A stretch of 64,000 nucleotides of DNA from Streptomyces sp. NBC_00271 (GTDB lineage: Bacteria > Actinomycetota > Actinomycetes > Streptomycetales > Streptomycetaceae): contig NZ_CP108070.1 in assembly GCF_036178845.1 (NCBI RefSeq), positions 1,302,001-1,366,000 on the forward strand, given 5' to 3'. The notes beneath the pieces are model-generated. The model made no database searches, was not told where the DNA came from, and worked only from the letters and a program-made list of their open reading frames with translations. Positions 35,812 to 45,145 of the stretch are shown piece after piece. How positions within the stretch are numbered: position 1 is the stretch's first letter; the number at the start of each line of letters is the position of its first letter. Made by a program: the position numbers and the translations under genes.

Positions 35812-37472
35812 GCCGTGACCCCCGTGGCGGCCCGCCGTTCCGCGCGCCGACGGCGTTGCAGCACCGGGTCCGGCACGGGCACGGCGGCGATGAGCCGTCG
35901 CGTGTAGTCCGTGCGCGGGTGCAGGAGCGTGGTCGCGGTACTGCCCTCCTCCTCGACGCGCCCGGCCCGCAGGACGACCACGTGCTGGGCGAACTGCTGT
36001 ACGACGGCGAGGTCGTGGGACACGAACAGGCAGGCGAACCCCAGCTCGCCCTGGAGCCCCGCGATCACATCGAGGACCGACTGCTGCACACTCACGTCGA
36101 GCGCGCTCGTCGGTTCGTCCGCGACCAGCAGCCGCGGCTCAAGGACCAGCGCCCGGGCGAGGCTCACCCGCTGCCGCTGGCCACCGGACAACTCGCGCGG
36201 ACCCCGATGAGCCAACTCCCTGGGCAGACGGACAAGTTCGAGCGCGTCCCCGACCCGGGCCCGGCGCTCGGCCGCCGACATGCCCCGGCGGTGCACGCGC
36301 AGCGGCTCGGCGACGCACTCCGCCACGCTCATGCGGGCGTCGAGCGAGGCCACCGGGTCCTGCAGGACCACCCCGACACCGGCCAGCAGGGCACGCCGGG
36401 CTCGCCCCCGGGTCCTGCCGAGGTCGGCGCCGAACAGCGACACCGAGCCGGACGACGGTGGTACGAGGCCCAGCGCGACGCGCGCCGCGGTCGACTTGCC
36501 CGAGCCCGACTCCCCCACCAGACCCACGGTCTCACCGGCCCCGACCGTCAGCGAGACGCCGTCGAGTGCCCGGACGGCGCGGGGCCCACGGCCGAACCGC
36601 ACGCTCACGTCCCGCAGTTCGACCACCGGGTCCGCGGCGGGCCGATCCCCTTCGGTGCGCCGGGAGTCGGCCCCCGGCTCGGCGACGGCCAGCCGCGGCA
36701 CCGCCCCGAGCAGGCCCTTGGTGTACTCGTGCGTGGGCCGCAGGAGCACCTCGTCCACCGGCCCCGTCTCCACGATCTCCCCCTGGAGCATGACGGCGAC
36801 GCGGTCCGCGAAGTCGGCGACCACTCCCATGTTGTGCGTGACCAGCAGTACCCCCGTGTCGAAGTCGGCGGCGAGCGACCGCAGCAGGTCGAGGATCTCG
36901 GCCTGCACGGTGACGTCGAGCGCGGTGGTCGGTTCGTCGGCGATGAGCAGGCTCGGGGCGTTGGCGATCGCCATGGCGATGACCACGCGCTGCCGCTGTC
37001 CCCCGGAGAGCTGGAACGGGAACGCGGACGCCCGTGTCCCTGGATCCGGGATGCCGACGCGGCGCAGGAGTTCGACCGCCTCCCCGGCGGCCTCCTTGGC
37101 CGTGGCGGGACGGTGGTTGCGGATGACTTCGGCGATCTGGGCGCCGATCCGGGTGAGCGGGTCGAGCGCGGTCGCGGGTTCCTGGAACACCATCGACGCG
37201 GTGCGACCCCGTAGACCCGCGAGGTCGGCCTCGGTGGCGCCGATGACGTCGGTGCCACCGACGACGGCGTGGCCCGTGGCGCGGGCGGTGCCCGGCAGCA
37301 GCCCCATCGCGGCGAGCGCGACGGTCGACTTGCCGGAGCCCGACTCCCCGACGAGGGCGAGCGTCTCACCGGGCCGGACCCGCAGCGAGACCTCTCGTAC
37401 CGCTGCCACTTCACCTGTCTCCGTGGAGAAGGTGACACCCAGGTTCTCGATCCGCAGGATGTCGGCGGTCAT
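35808..37472 (-). CDS. Fused two-domain ABC transporter ATPase (peptide/nickel type, DppD-DppF)
   Basis: 554 residues from ATG 37472 (MTADILRIENLGVTF). Two complete ATPase domains: Walker A GESGSGKST near residues 39-47 and again about 330, signatures LSGGQRQRV twice, Walker B LLIADEPTTALD and LLVADEPTSALD. The C-terminus HPRTDYTRRLIAAVP is the oligopeptide-transporter cap. It powers the two permeases encoded just upstream and is coupled to them by a four-base overlap. Confidence 0.95.
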   Translation of the reverse strand: MTADILRIENLGVTFSTETGEVAAVREVSLRVRPGETLALVGESGSGKSTVALAAMGLLPGTARATGHAVVGGTDVIGATEADLAGLRGRTASMVFQEPATALDPLTRIGAQIAEVIRNHRPATAKEAAGEAVELLRRVGIPDPGTRASAFPFQLSGGQRQRVVIAMAIANAPSLLIADEPTTALDVTVQAEILDLLRSLAADFDTGVLLVTHNMGVVADFADRVAVMLQGEIVETGPVDEVLLRPTHEYTKGLLGAVPRLAVAEPGADSRRTEGDRPAADPVVELRDVSVRFGRGPRAVRALDGVSLTVGAGETVGLVGESGSGKSTAARVALGLVPPSSGSVSLFGADLGRTRGRARRALLAGVGVVLQDPVASLDARMSVAECVAEPLRVHRRGMSAAERRARVGDALELVRLPRELAHRGPRELSGGQRQRVSLARALVLEPRLLVADEPTSALDVSVQQSVLDVIAGLQGELGFACLFVSHDLAVVQQFAQHVVVLRAGRVEEEGSTATTLLHPRTDYTRRLIAAVPVPDPVLQRRRRAERRAATGVTA

Positions 37473-38350
37473 CCGCGTCCCCTCACGTCGAAGGCGTCGC
37501 GCAGTCCGTCGCCGATGGCGTTGAAGGCGCAGACGACGAGGATGATGGCGAGGCCGGGCGGCACGATGAGCCACCAGCGTCCCGAGTACGCGGCTGTCAG
37601 ACCGGCCGAGAGCATGCCGCCCCAGTCGGTCGACGGGGGTTGGACGCCCAGGCCGAGATAGGACACGTAGGCGACGAGGAGGATCGCGTCGGCGACCTGG
37701 AAGGTGGCGGCGACCACGACCGTCGAGACGGAGTTCGGGAGGATGTGCCGGCCGATCGCGCGGCCGTGCGTGCCGCCGATGGCGCGCAGTGTCAGCACGT
37801 AGTCCCGGCCCTTCAGGGTGAGCGTCTCGGCCCGGACGAGACGGGAGGGGACCAGCCAGGAGACCAGGCCGAGGATGACGACCAACCCCCAGGTGTCCGG
37901 GGTGGTGATGGCGGAGACGACGAGGAGGATGAAGAGCGCCGGGATGGCGATTCCGGCGTCCACGACCCGCATCATCACGGCGTCGATCCAGCCGCCCGCG
38001 TAGCCCGCGACCGCGCCCCAGAGCGTGCCGATGACGGTCGCGAGCAGGCCGGAGGCGAGGCCGACGAGCAGCGACACCTTGCCGCCGTACATGAGGCGCC
38101 CCAGCTCGTCGTGTCCGACGGCGTCGGTGCCGAGCAGGTGCGCGCCGCTCGGTGCCAGGTTCACCTGGGTCAGATGGGTGTGGGACTGGTCGGTCGAGTG
38201 GAGCAGCGGGCCGGCGAAGCAGAAGAGCAGGAACAGGACGACGACCGTCAGACCCGCGACCGCGAGCCGGTTGCGCGTGAACCGGCGCAGGGCGAGGCGG
38301 TAGCCGGCGGCCGCCTCCACGGTGGGTGTCACCGGCAATACGGTGCTCAT
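37469..38350 (-). CDS. ABC transporter permease, DppC type
   Basis: 293 residues from ATG 38350 (MSTVLPVTPTVEAAAGYRL). One N-terminal membrane helix (LAVAGLTVVVLFLLFCFAGPLL), then a periplasmic-type loop ending HLLGTDAVGHDELGRLMYGGKVSL, the hallmark of DppC/OppC, then five helices and the EAA loop (LRAIGGTHGRAIGRHILPNS). Overlaps both neighbours by four bases, so the operon is tightly coupled. Confidence 0.94.
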   Translation of the reverse strand: MSTVLPVTPTVEAAAGYRLALRRFTRNRLAVAGLTVVVLFLLFCFAGPLLHSTDQSHTHLTQVNLAPSGAHLLGTDAVGHDELGRLMYGGKVSLLVGLASGLLATVIGTLWGAVAGYAGGWIDAVMMRVVDAGIAIPALFILLVVSAITTPDTWGLVVILGLVSWLVPSRLVRAETLTLKGRDYVLTLRAIGGTHGRAIGRHILPNSVSTVVVAATFQVADAILLVAYVSYLGLGVQPPSTDWGGMLSAGLTAAYSGRWWLIVPPGLAIILVVCAFNAIGDGLRDAFDVRGRG

Positions 38351-39306
38351 GACCGGCCCGCCTTCACTCGGGGATCGACGATCCGCTGGACGATGTCGGC
38401 GAGCAGGGTGCCGACGACGGTCGCGACGGAGATGACGAGGACGCAGCCGAGCAGCACCGGATAGTCGGAGGACTGCGCGGCGCTCCAGAACAGCAGCCCC
38501 ATCCCCGGGTAGTTGAAGAGCTGCTCGACGACGAGGGCGCCGCCGAAGAGGACGGGCACGTAGTAGCCGAGCATCGCGACGACGGGGGTCAGCGAGTTGC
38601 GGAACACGTGCCGCCACAGGATCGCGCGGGGCCGGGAGCCGCCGGCCCGCGCGGTGCGTACGTAGTCCTCGGAGAGGTTCTCCAGGGTCGCGGCGCGCAT
38701 GTACCGGCTGAAGACGGCGACCATGGACGCGGCTCCCGCGACGACCGGCAGGACCAGCGCGTTCGGCTGGGAGAGCACCTGCCCGAGCGTGTCGCCCTGC
38801 GGCGCCTGCGAGGGGAACCAGGGCAGCAACTGGGTGAAGACCAGGACCAGGACGAGCCCGAGGAAGTACACGGGGGTCGAGTACGCGACGAAGCTCAGCG
38901 TCGTGATGACGTAGTCCACCGGCTTGTTGCGCCGGACCGCCTGCCACATCCCCAGCGGGATCGCGAGCGCGAGCCCGGTCAGTGCGGACAGCACGGTGAG
39001 GACCAGGGTCTTCGGGAGGCGCTGTTCGATGAGCCGGGAGACCGCCTCGTTCAGCGTGTACGAGGTGCCGAGGTCGCCGTGCAGCAGGGTGCGCAGGTAG
39101 TAGAGGTACTGGACGGGGAGCGAGCGGTCGAGGCCCTGCTCGTGGTCGAACTGCGCGATCTGCTGGGCCGTCGCCTGCGGGCCGAGGATCCCGCGCGCGG
39201 GACCGCCGGGCAGCGCGTGCAGCAGGCAGAAGACCACCACCGTCACGATGAGGATCACCGCGAGGGACTGCAGGACGCGCCGGGTGAGATAGAGGAGGGT
39301 GTCCAT
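38347..39306 (-). CDS. ABC transporter permease, DppB type
   Basis: 319 residues. The N-terminus MDTLLYLTRRVLQSLAVILIVTVVVFCLLHALPGGPA, the loop DRSLPVQYLYYLRTLLHGDLGTS and the EAA motif (RTARAGGSRPRAILWRHVFRNSL) are typical of DppB/OppB. Six membrane helices. It starts four bases after the substrate-binding protein stop codon. Confidence 0.95.
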   Translation of the reverse strand: MDTLLYLTRRVLQSLAVILIVTVVVFCLLHALPGGPARGILGPQATAQQIAQFDHEQGLDRSLPVQYLYYLRTLLHGDLGTSYTLNEAVSRLIEQRLPKTLVLTVLSALTGLALAIPLGMWQAVRRNKPVDYVITTLSFVAYSTPVYFLGLVLVLVFTQLLPWFPSQAPQGDTLGQVLSQPNALVLPVVAGAASMVAVFSRYMRAATLENLSEDYVRTARAGGSRPRAILWRHVFRNSLTPVVAMLGYYVPVLFGGALVVEQLFNYPGMGLLFWSAAQSSDYPVLLGCVLVISVATVVGTLLADIVQRIVDPRVKAGRS

Positions 39307-39310
39307 GCGG

Positions 39311-41101
39311 TCAGCGGTTCCACTTCCACTGCGCCGGGTGGAAGTTGGCGAGCGAGTCCTGCGAGAAGCCGCCGAGGCCGTTCTTGAGGACCGAGATCTG
39401 GTAGTCGGGCTCCGGCAGCCAGATGACCGGGAGGTCCTTGGCGACGGCCGCGCTGTAGTCCTGCACGGCCTGCGCGGAGTTGGACGTGGTGGAGGCGGTG
39501 ATCAGCTGGTCGATCTCGGGGTTGGAGTAGGTGCCGAAGTTCGAGCCGCCCTTGCTCTGGAAGAGCGAGTCGCCGGTCGGGAAGGCGTTGAAGTACCAGC
39601 TGCCGGCGGTGCCGAAGAACGACAGCTGCCACGCGCAGATCGACTGGCTCGCGGTGCACGGCGGGGTCTGGGACAGCACCGAGTTCACGGGCGCGGTCTT
39701 GATCGTGAACTTGATCCCGGTCTTCTCCAGCGAGGACTGGATCGCGCTCATCATGTTGTCGGTGACGGTCGAGCCGGACTGCGACAGCACCTGCATCTGG
39801 AATTTGGTGCCCTTGGCGACCCCGTCACCGCACTGCGAGGCACCCGCGCCCGGATCCGTGCACACCATGACTCCGCCCTGTTCGGTCCAACCATGGCCGG
39901 TCAACAGGGACTTGGCGACCGAGGTCGAGAACGGGTACGGATTGCCCTTCTGCGTGGGCGAGAGGAAGTCACTCGACTGCGCCTGCGGGATCGGGCCGTA
40001 GCCGGGGACCGCGGTGCCGTTGAAGATGACCTTCGCCAGGCTGCTCTGGTCGATCGACCGCTGGACCGCCTGACGGGCGTACAGCTGCTTGAACACGGCG
40101 CCCATGGAGGGGTTGTTGAAGTTGTACGGCATGTAGGTGATCGCCCAGCCCGACCAGGGCTTGACCGTGTACCCCTGGGCGGTGAACCGGTCCTTCTGGT
40201 CGAGGTCGGTCGCCTCGATGTAGCCGTAGTCGACGCTTCCCGAGCGCAGTGCGTTCTTCTCGGCGTCCGCCGTCGTGAACGGGAGGAGGTTCACGGTGGC
40301 GATGTCCGGCTTCTCACCGCCGTCGTACTTCTTGTTGGCGGTGAGCACGACCTTGCCCGCGGTCGAGAAGGACTTGACCGCGTAGGGACCGCTGATGGTC
40401 TTCCACAGCGCGTCCTTCTCGTAGCCGGAGATGTTCTTCGCGGCCGTGTTGAGGTACGTCCACACCTGCTTGGCGCCGGCGGCCGTGCGGTCGGCGTCCG
40501 ACACCGCGGCGGATGCGGCCGTCTTGTCCCAGACGTGCTGGGGAAGCGGGGTGACCTCAGTCAGTTCGTTGGCCAGCATCCACTGGGAGTTGTAGGCCCG
40601 GTCAAAGGTGATGGTGAAGTGGTGGTCGTCCACGGTCTTGAACGACGTCCAGTTGTCGGGCGACTTTCCGGGCGTGTACCCGGCCCACTGCTCCTTGTTC
40701 GCCTTGATGAGGTTGAACCAGAACTCCACATCACGCGAGGTGATCGGCTTGCCGTCGCTCCAAGTGCGGTCGCCGAGCGTGAACGTGACGCTCTTGCTGT
40801 CGGAGGCGAAATCGGCGGCGGTGGCCACCGACGCCGGTTTGTTCCAGGCGATCTTGCCGGTGGATCCGTCGTAGGCGACGAGACGCTCCCACAAGCTGTC
40901 GGCGATGGAGCGGTTGTTGGTGTTGAGATGCGCCGCCGTGCCGATCGGCAGGATCCAGTTCGGGGTGAAGTTCGCGGGCAGCGCGTAGTTGATGGAGTCG
41001 GGGGAGGCGGACGACGTGCCGCTCGTCCCGGAGCAGCCCGCGAGCAGCAGCGTGCCCGCCGAGACGACGGCACCGGCGACGAGTGCGCGAGCAGGGGACA
41101 T
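39311..41101 (-). CDS. ABC peptide-type substrate-binding lipoprotein (SBP family 5)
   Basis: 596 residues from ATG 41101, with GAGGAGA upstream. Lipoprotein signal MSPARALVAGAVVSAGTLLLAGCSG (lipobox LLAGC) and Ser/Thr linker. The fold is the extracellular solute-binding family 5 (YALPANFTPNWILPIGTAAHLN, VTFTLGDRTWSDGKPITSRDVEFWFN, VQRSIDQSSLAKVIFNGTAVPGYGPIPQ). First gene of the importer operon. The ligand is likely a peptide or glycopeptide. Confidence 0.94.
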   Translation of the reverse strand: MSPARALVAGAVVSAGTLLLAGCSGTSGTSSASPDSINYALPANFTPNWILPIGTAAHLNTNNRSIADSLWERLVAYDGSTGKIAWNKPASVATAADFASDSKSVTFTLGDRTWSDGKPITSRDVEFWFNLIKANKEQWAGYTPGKSPDNWTSFKTVDDHHFTITFDRAYNSQWMLANELTEVTPLPQHVWDKTAASAAVSDADRTAAGAKQVWTYLNTAAKNISGYEKDALWKTISGPYAVKSFSTAGKVVLTANKKYDGGEKPDIATVNLLPFTTADAEKNALRSGSVDYGYIEATDLDQKDRFTAQGYTVKPWSGWAITYMPYNFNNPSMGAVFKQLYARQAVQRSIDQSSLAKVIFNGTAVPGYGPIPQAQSSDFLSPTQKGNPYPFSTSVAKSLLTGHGWTEQGGVMVCTDPGAGASQCGDGVAKGTKFQMQVLSQSGSTVTDNMMSAIQSSLEKTGIKFTIKTAPVNSVLSQTPPCTASQSICAWQLSFFGTAGSWYFNAFPTGDSLFQSKGGSNFGTYSNPEIDQLITASTTSNSAQAVQDYSAAVAKDLPVIWLPEPDYQISVLKNGLGGFSQDSLANFHPAQWKWNR

Positions 41102-41173
41102 GACTCTCCTCGGGGTGAACACGGATGGACAGGGATGAACAAAGGGGCGTGGCGGAGCCAGTCAACGACCCGA

Positions 41174-41215
41174 CTGTTCGAAGAAACAGACGCCCTCCTG
41201 TAAAAAGCCTGTTTC
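41174..41215. promoter_or_regulatory. Candidate ROK-repressor operator between importer operon and ROK gene
   Basis: In the 196-base divergent region, GAAACAG (41183-41189) and CTGTTTC (41209-41215) form a perfect 7-bp inverted pair, and CTGTT...AACAG (41174-41189) forms another. AT-rich sequence around them contrasts with the surrounding DNA and is typical of ROK repressor (NagC/Mlc-like) control regions. Confidence 0.5.
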
Positions 41216-41297
41216 TGCTGTTCTGAAAAAAGTGGAGAGGCGGCTTCAGGGACGTACGCTCGGCGTCCCGATCCCGTCGTCGGAAGTTACTTCTTCC

Positions 41298-42530
41298 ATG
41301 CCTGAAAAAAGTGCGGTACACCGCAGGGGCGCCACGGGCGTCTCGTCCCTGGCCGGGCGCGTCCTCGAACTCCTCGCCTCCGGGCAGGCGACCACGCGCA
41401 CCGAACTCGCCGATCTGCTCGGGGCCGCGCCCTCGACGATCTCCCTGACGGTCGGTCAGCTCGTGGCCCACGGGCTGGTGGCGGAGCAGGGCACGCGCTC
41501 CTCCAGGGGAGGGCGCCCGCGCAAGGTCCTGCGGCTCGGCGGCAGCGACGGGTTCGCGGTCGCGGCCGAACTCGGGGGCAGACACGCGCACGTCGGTGTC
41601 GTGCTGCCGGGCGGCGGGCTCACGGACGTGTCGACGGTGCCGTTCCCGACGGCGGAGGGGCCCGAGACCGCGCTGCCCGGGCTCGCCGAGACACTGGAGG
41701 GCCTCGCCGAGCAGCATGGGCGGGAGCTGCTCAAGGGGGTCGGCCTCTCGCTGCCGGGGCCGGTCGACGTCGCCTCCGGAGTGGTGACACTGCCGTCGCG
41801 CATGCCCGGCTGGAACCGGTTCCCGGTCCGGGCCTGGTTGGAGGACCGCTTCGGCGTCCCGGCGGCGATCGAGAACGACGCCAACTGCATGGCCGTCGGC
41901 GAGCACAGTGTCCAGCCGGCCGAGCGCCGCCAGTCGATCATGGTGAAGATGGGCTCCGCGATCGGCGCGGGCGTCATCGCCGACGGACGGCTCTACCGGG
42001 GCGGGACCGGCGCCGCCGGCGAGATCACCCACGTACGGGTCGAAGCGGGCCACGACATCCCCTGTTCCTGCGGCAACACCGGGTGTCTGGAGACCGTCGC
42101 GTCGGGCGCGGCGCTGGTGCGCGTCCTGCGTGAGCGGGGGCTCGACGTCGACTCGATCGAGGACGTCGTCCGGTTCGCGTCCGACGCCGACCCGGAGGCG
42201 ACCCGCGCCGTCCGTCAGGCCGGCCGCTACCTCGGCATGGTGCTGGCCGCGAACGTCAACTTCTTCAACCCGGACGCCGTGTACCTCGGCGGCATCCTCT
42301 CCACGCTCGAACCGTTCGTCGCCGCCGTCCGCAGTCAGCTGTACGAGGGGTGCCATCCGCTGGTGACCAAGCACCTGGTGATCGAGCGAGCGAGCCTCGG
42401 CGCGGACGCGGGGCTGGTCGGCGCGGGCCAGTTCGCGCTCCAACGGGCGCTGGTCCACGCACTCCAGACCGTGACCGGAGCGGGAACGGGACCCCGTACC
42501 GACCAGCGCATACGAATCGAGGAGCCATGA
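41298..42530 (+). CDS. ROK-family transcriptional repressor
   Basis: 410 residues from ATG 41298 (MPEKSAVHRRGATG); an earlier GTG at 41232 is possible but adds no conserved sequence. N-terminal winged helix (GRVLELLASGQATTRTELADLLGAAPSTISLTVGQLVAHGL) followed by a ROK sugar-binding domain (ENDANCMAVGEH, GGTGAAGEITHVRV, and zinc ligands CSCGNTGCLE). It is divergent from the importer operon, and its stop overlaps the MlrC-like gene by a few bases, so it most likely represses importer and metallopeptidase in response to a sugar-bearing ligand. Confidence 0.9.
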   Translation: MPEKSAVHRRGATGVSSLAGRVLELLASGQATTRTELADLLGAAPSTISLTVGQLVAHGLVAEQGTRSSRGGRPRKVLRLGGSDGFAVAAELGGRHAHVGVVLPGGGLTDVSTVPFPTAEGPETALPGLAETLEGLAEQHGRELLKGVGLSLPGPVDVASGVVTLPSRMPGWNRFPVRAWLEDRFGVPAAIENDANCMAVGEHSVQPAERRQSIMVKMGSAIGAGVIADGRLYRGGTGAAGEITHVRVEAGHDIPCSCGNTGCLETVASGAALVRVLRERGLDVDSIEDVVRFASDADPEATRAVRQAGRYLGMVLAANVNFFNPDAVYLGGILSTLEPFVAAVRSQLYEGCHPLVTKHLVIERASLGADAGLVGAGQFALQRALVHALQTVTGAGTGPRTDQRIRIEEP

Positions 42531-44056
42531 CGCATCCCCGTACCGCCGTCGCCCGGCCCGTCATCGCCATCGCCGGACTCGGCATCGAGTCGTCGACGTT
42601 CTCACCGGCGCGGACCGAGGCACCCGCCTTCCACCCGCAGCGCGGCGAGGACGTCCTCACGCGCTATCCCTTCCTCGCGCCCGGGACGCCGCTGCGTGAC
42701 GCGGCCTCCTGGCGCGGCGCGCTCGTCGGCAAGGCGCTGCCCGGGGGTACGGTGACCGCGGCAGCGTTCGCGGAGCTCTCCGCGGAGCTCCTGCGGCGGC
42801 TCGGGGAGCTGCCGCGCCTCGACGGGCTCTGGTACGACATCCACGGCGCCATGACGGTGGAGGGCGTCGACGACGCCGAGGCCGTCCTGCTCGCCCGGAT
42901 CCGCGAGACCGTCGGAGCCGACGTCATCGTGTCCACCTCCATGGACCTGCACGGCAACGTCTCGCGCGAGCTCGCGCACATGAGCGACCTCATCACCTGC
43001 TATCGGACGGCTCCGCACGAGGACCACATGGAGACGAAGGAGCGGGCCGCCCGTCATCTCGTGGATCTGCTCGCCACCGGTGCGGCCCGGCCGGTCAAGG
43101 CCTGGATCCCGGTGCCCGTGCTGCTGGCCGGTGAGCAGACCTCGACACGCATCGAGCCCGCCAGGAGCGTGTACGCGGCCATCGACGAGGTGGAGGCGAC
43201 GGACGGCGTGACCGACGCCGCGATCTGGGTCGGGTACGCGTGGGCGGACGAGCCGCGCAACCGCGCCGCGGTCGTGGTCACCGGGCCGTCCGAGGCCGCC
43301 GTCGCGCAGGGCGCCGAGCGGCTGGCGCGCGGATTCTGGGAGGCGCGGGGCGCGTTCGCGTTCGTCGCGCCGACCGGGTCACTGGACGAGTGCCTCGACG
43401 AGGCGCTGGCCTCCTCCCCCGACGCCCGGCCGTTCTTCATCAGCGACACCGGCGACAATCCGACGGCGGGCGGCGCGGGCGATGTCACATGGGGGCTCGA
43501 ACACGTCCTCTCCCGGCCGGAGTTCAAGGAACCGGCCGGGCCGACGGTCATCTACGCGTCGGTGCCGGGGCCGGCCGCCGTCGCGACCGCGGAGCAGGCG
43601 GGCGTCGGCGCGACCGTCACGGTCACGGCCGGTGCCGAGGTGGACGACCGGCACGCCGGGCCGCTCACCCTGACTGGGGTGGTCCACGCGGTCCGGCACG
43701 GGGACCGGGACGCCGGGACGGAGGTCGTCCTGCGGGTCGGAAGCGTGTACGTGATCATCACGCGGCTCCGTAAGCCGTACCACCACGAGCACGACTTCAC
43801 CGGCCTGGCGCTCGACCCGCGCGGCGCCGACGTCGTCGTGGTCAAGATCGGCTATCTGGAACCGGAACTGTTCGCCATGTCCGCCGGCTGGAAGATGGCG
43901 CTGACCCCGGGCGGCGTCGACCAGGACCTCGTCCGGCTGGGCCACCACCGCATCCGCCGCCCCATGTTCCCCTTCGACCCGCACATGCCCGACCCGGACC
44001 TCAGGGCCCGCATCATCCCCTCGTCGGACGAGCCGCTGGGCGGGACGGACGAGTAA
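42527..44056 (+). CDS. M81-family (MlrC-like) metallopeptidase
   Basis: 509 residues from ATG 42527, overlapping the regulator stop (ATGA) and preceded by GAGGAG. N-terminal GLGIESSTFSP, metal-site motifs DLHGN (D140, H142) and HEDH (H164 to H167), and the C-terminal MlrC domain (SDTGDNPTAGGAGD; VVVKIGYLEPELF) are present. The family was named for microcystinase C, which cleaves peptides; here the peptide importer nearby suggests cleavage of an imported peptide. The predicted location is cytoplasmic. Confidence 0.9.
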   Translation: MTHPRTAVARPVIAIAGLGIESSTFSPARTEAPAFHPQRGEDVLTRYPFLAPGTPLRDAASWRGALVGKALPGGTVTAAAFAELSAELLRRLGELPRLDGLWYDIHGAMTVEGVDDAEAVLLARIRETVGADVIVSTSMDLHGNVSRELAHMSDLITCYRTAPHEDHMETKERAARHLVDLLATGAARPVKAWIPVPVLLAGEQTSTRIEPARSVYAAIDEVEATDGVTDAAIWVGYAWADEPRNRAAVVVTGPSEAAVAQGAERLARGFWEARGAFAFVAPTGSLDECLDEALASSPDARPFFISDTGDNPTAGGAGDVTWGLEHVLSRPEFKEPAGPTVIYASVPGPAAVATAEQAGVGATVTVTAGAEVDDRHAGPLTLTGVVHAVRHGDRDAGTEVVLRVGSVYVIITRLRKPYHHEHDFTGLALDPRGADVVVVKIGYLEPELFAMSAGWKMALTPGGVDQDLVRLGHHRIRRPMFPFDPHMPDPDLRARIIPSSDEPLGGTDE

Positions 44057-44715
44057 CCCAACGGGCGCCCCACGTCCCGAACCCCCCCGTCGGAACGGGC
44101 GGCGCCCCGCCGGGTCGGGGGCAGACTGCCGGGTCGGAGGCACAGATCCCCGGCTCGGATGGCAGGTCGCCGGGCCTGGCAGCACTCGGCCGGAACCGGC
44201 GGCTGTCTGCGGGTGGCGGCCCACCGGGACCGGTGGGCCGCCTGCCAGAACGGGTGGCCCGCCGGGTCTGGTGGCGGCCCGCCCGGATCGATGGCTATCC
44301 GCCAGGACGAGCTGCGGCCCGCCGACACCAGTGGCGGTCCGCCGGGACAGATCCCCCTCCGCAGGGACCGGTGGCCGTCCGCCAGAACCGGCAGCGGTTC
44401 GGCCAGAACCGGCGACCGTCCGCCAGAACGGGTAGCCGTCCGCCAAAGACCGCGCCCCGTGCGCCGAGGCCGGTGATCGTCCGCCAAGACCGATGGCCGA
44501 CCAGCGCCTCCGGCAGTGGTTCGCCATCATCGCCATCACCGACGACCGTGCGCCGAAGCCGGGGGCCGTCCGGCCGTCCGGCCGTCCGCCATGACCGGTA
44601 GCCGTCCGCCAAAGCACGAGACCACTCGCCCATGCCGATCGCCGTCCGCCAGGAAAAGGTGGCCGTCCGCCGGGCAGGGGAAGACCTGCCCGGCGCGGCT
44701 CGGCGGTCAGCCCGT
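44057..44715. repeat. 660-base gene-free tract of degenerate short repeats
   Basis: Between the metallopeptidase and chaplin genes lies sequence built from irregular copies of a core close to gccgtccgccagaaccgg, spaced about 20-30 bases, most evident at 44360-44470 and 44580-44670. Both strands stay open for long stretches, but the translations are only repeats (for example LADGHRS-type units) with no ribosome binding site. I regard it as non-coding. Copies differ too much and spacing is too irregular for CRISPR. Confidence 0.75.
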
Positions 44716-44949
44716 TCAGTCGTTCGTGCAGGTGTTCCCCACGGCCGGGTTCAGCAGACCCACCAGGTCGATGGAGTTGCCGCAGAGGTTGAAGCCGAGG
44801 TCGAGGGGGATCTGGATGACGTTGCCGGACAGGACACCAGGACTGTTCGAGGCGGCACCGACCGGGTCGGGGTCGGCGGCGGCGGTCCCGGCGGTGGCCA
44901 GCAGGGCCACGCCCGCCAGCCCGGCAGCAGCCATCAGACGAATACGCAT
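44716..44949 (-). CDS. Short chaplin
   Basis: 77 residues with a Sec signal peptide (cleavage near TAAA-DPDP, residue 25) and a GGAG site upstream. The mature protein is one chaplin domain: SPGVLSGNVIQIPLDLGFNLCGNSIDLVGLLNPAVGNTC, with the two conserved cysteines of short chaplins. Chaplins are secreted amyloid-forming proteins that coat aerial hyphae. The acidic residue pair in IPLDLGFNL is less usual than the HVPVNV-type sequence of most chaplins. Stand-alone gene, divergent from the small gene at 45146. Confidence 0.93.
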   Translation of the reverse strand: MRIRLMAAAGLAGVALLATAGTAAADPDPVGAASNSPGVLSGNVIQIPLDLGFNLCGNSIDLVGLLNPAVGNTCTND

Positions 44950-45145
44950 TACATGCTCCGATCAGTCGCAGGGGTGCGAGTTCCTCCACCATCACCTCCG
45001 CGGCCGACGACCGACATCGTTGTACGTCCGAATGGGGCGCGGGCACCCCGAACCCTCCCTGAACCGTGTCCGCACGGGGCGTGTCGCGCGGGGTGCGCGG
45101 AATGCCCGTAGCGTGAGAACAGGTCAGGTGGAAGAGGGAGAGATC

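Noticed and set aside
33823..35907. Long plus-strand frame over the secreted protein and ROK kinase genes
   Set aside because: No start signal and no recognisable sequence; the minus-strand genes have motifs and overlaps typical of an operon.
44057..44715. CRISPR array
   Set aside because: The repeats vary in sequence and spacing, no uniform spacers exist, and no cas genes are present.
43379..45046. 555-codon minus-strand frame spanning the repeat tract
   Set aside because: It runs through the metallopeptidase gene, the repeats and the chaplin in the wrong frame; repeats alone explain its openness.
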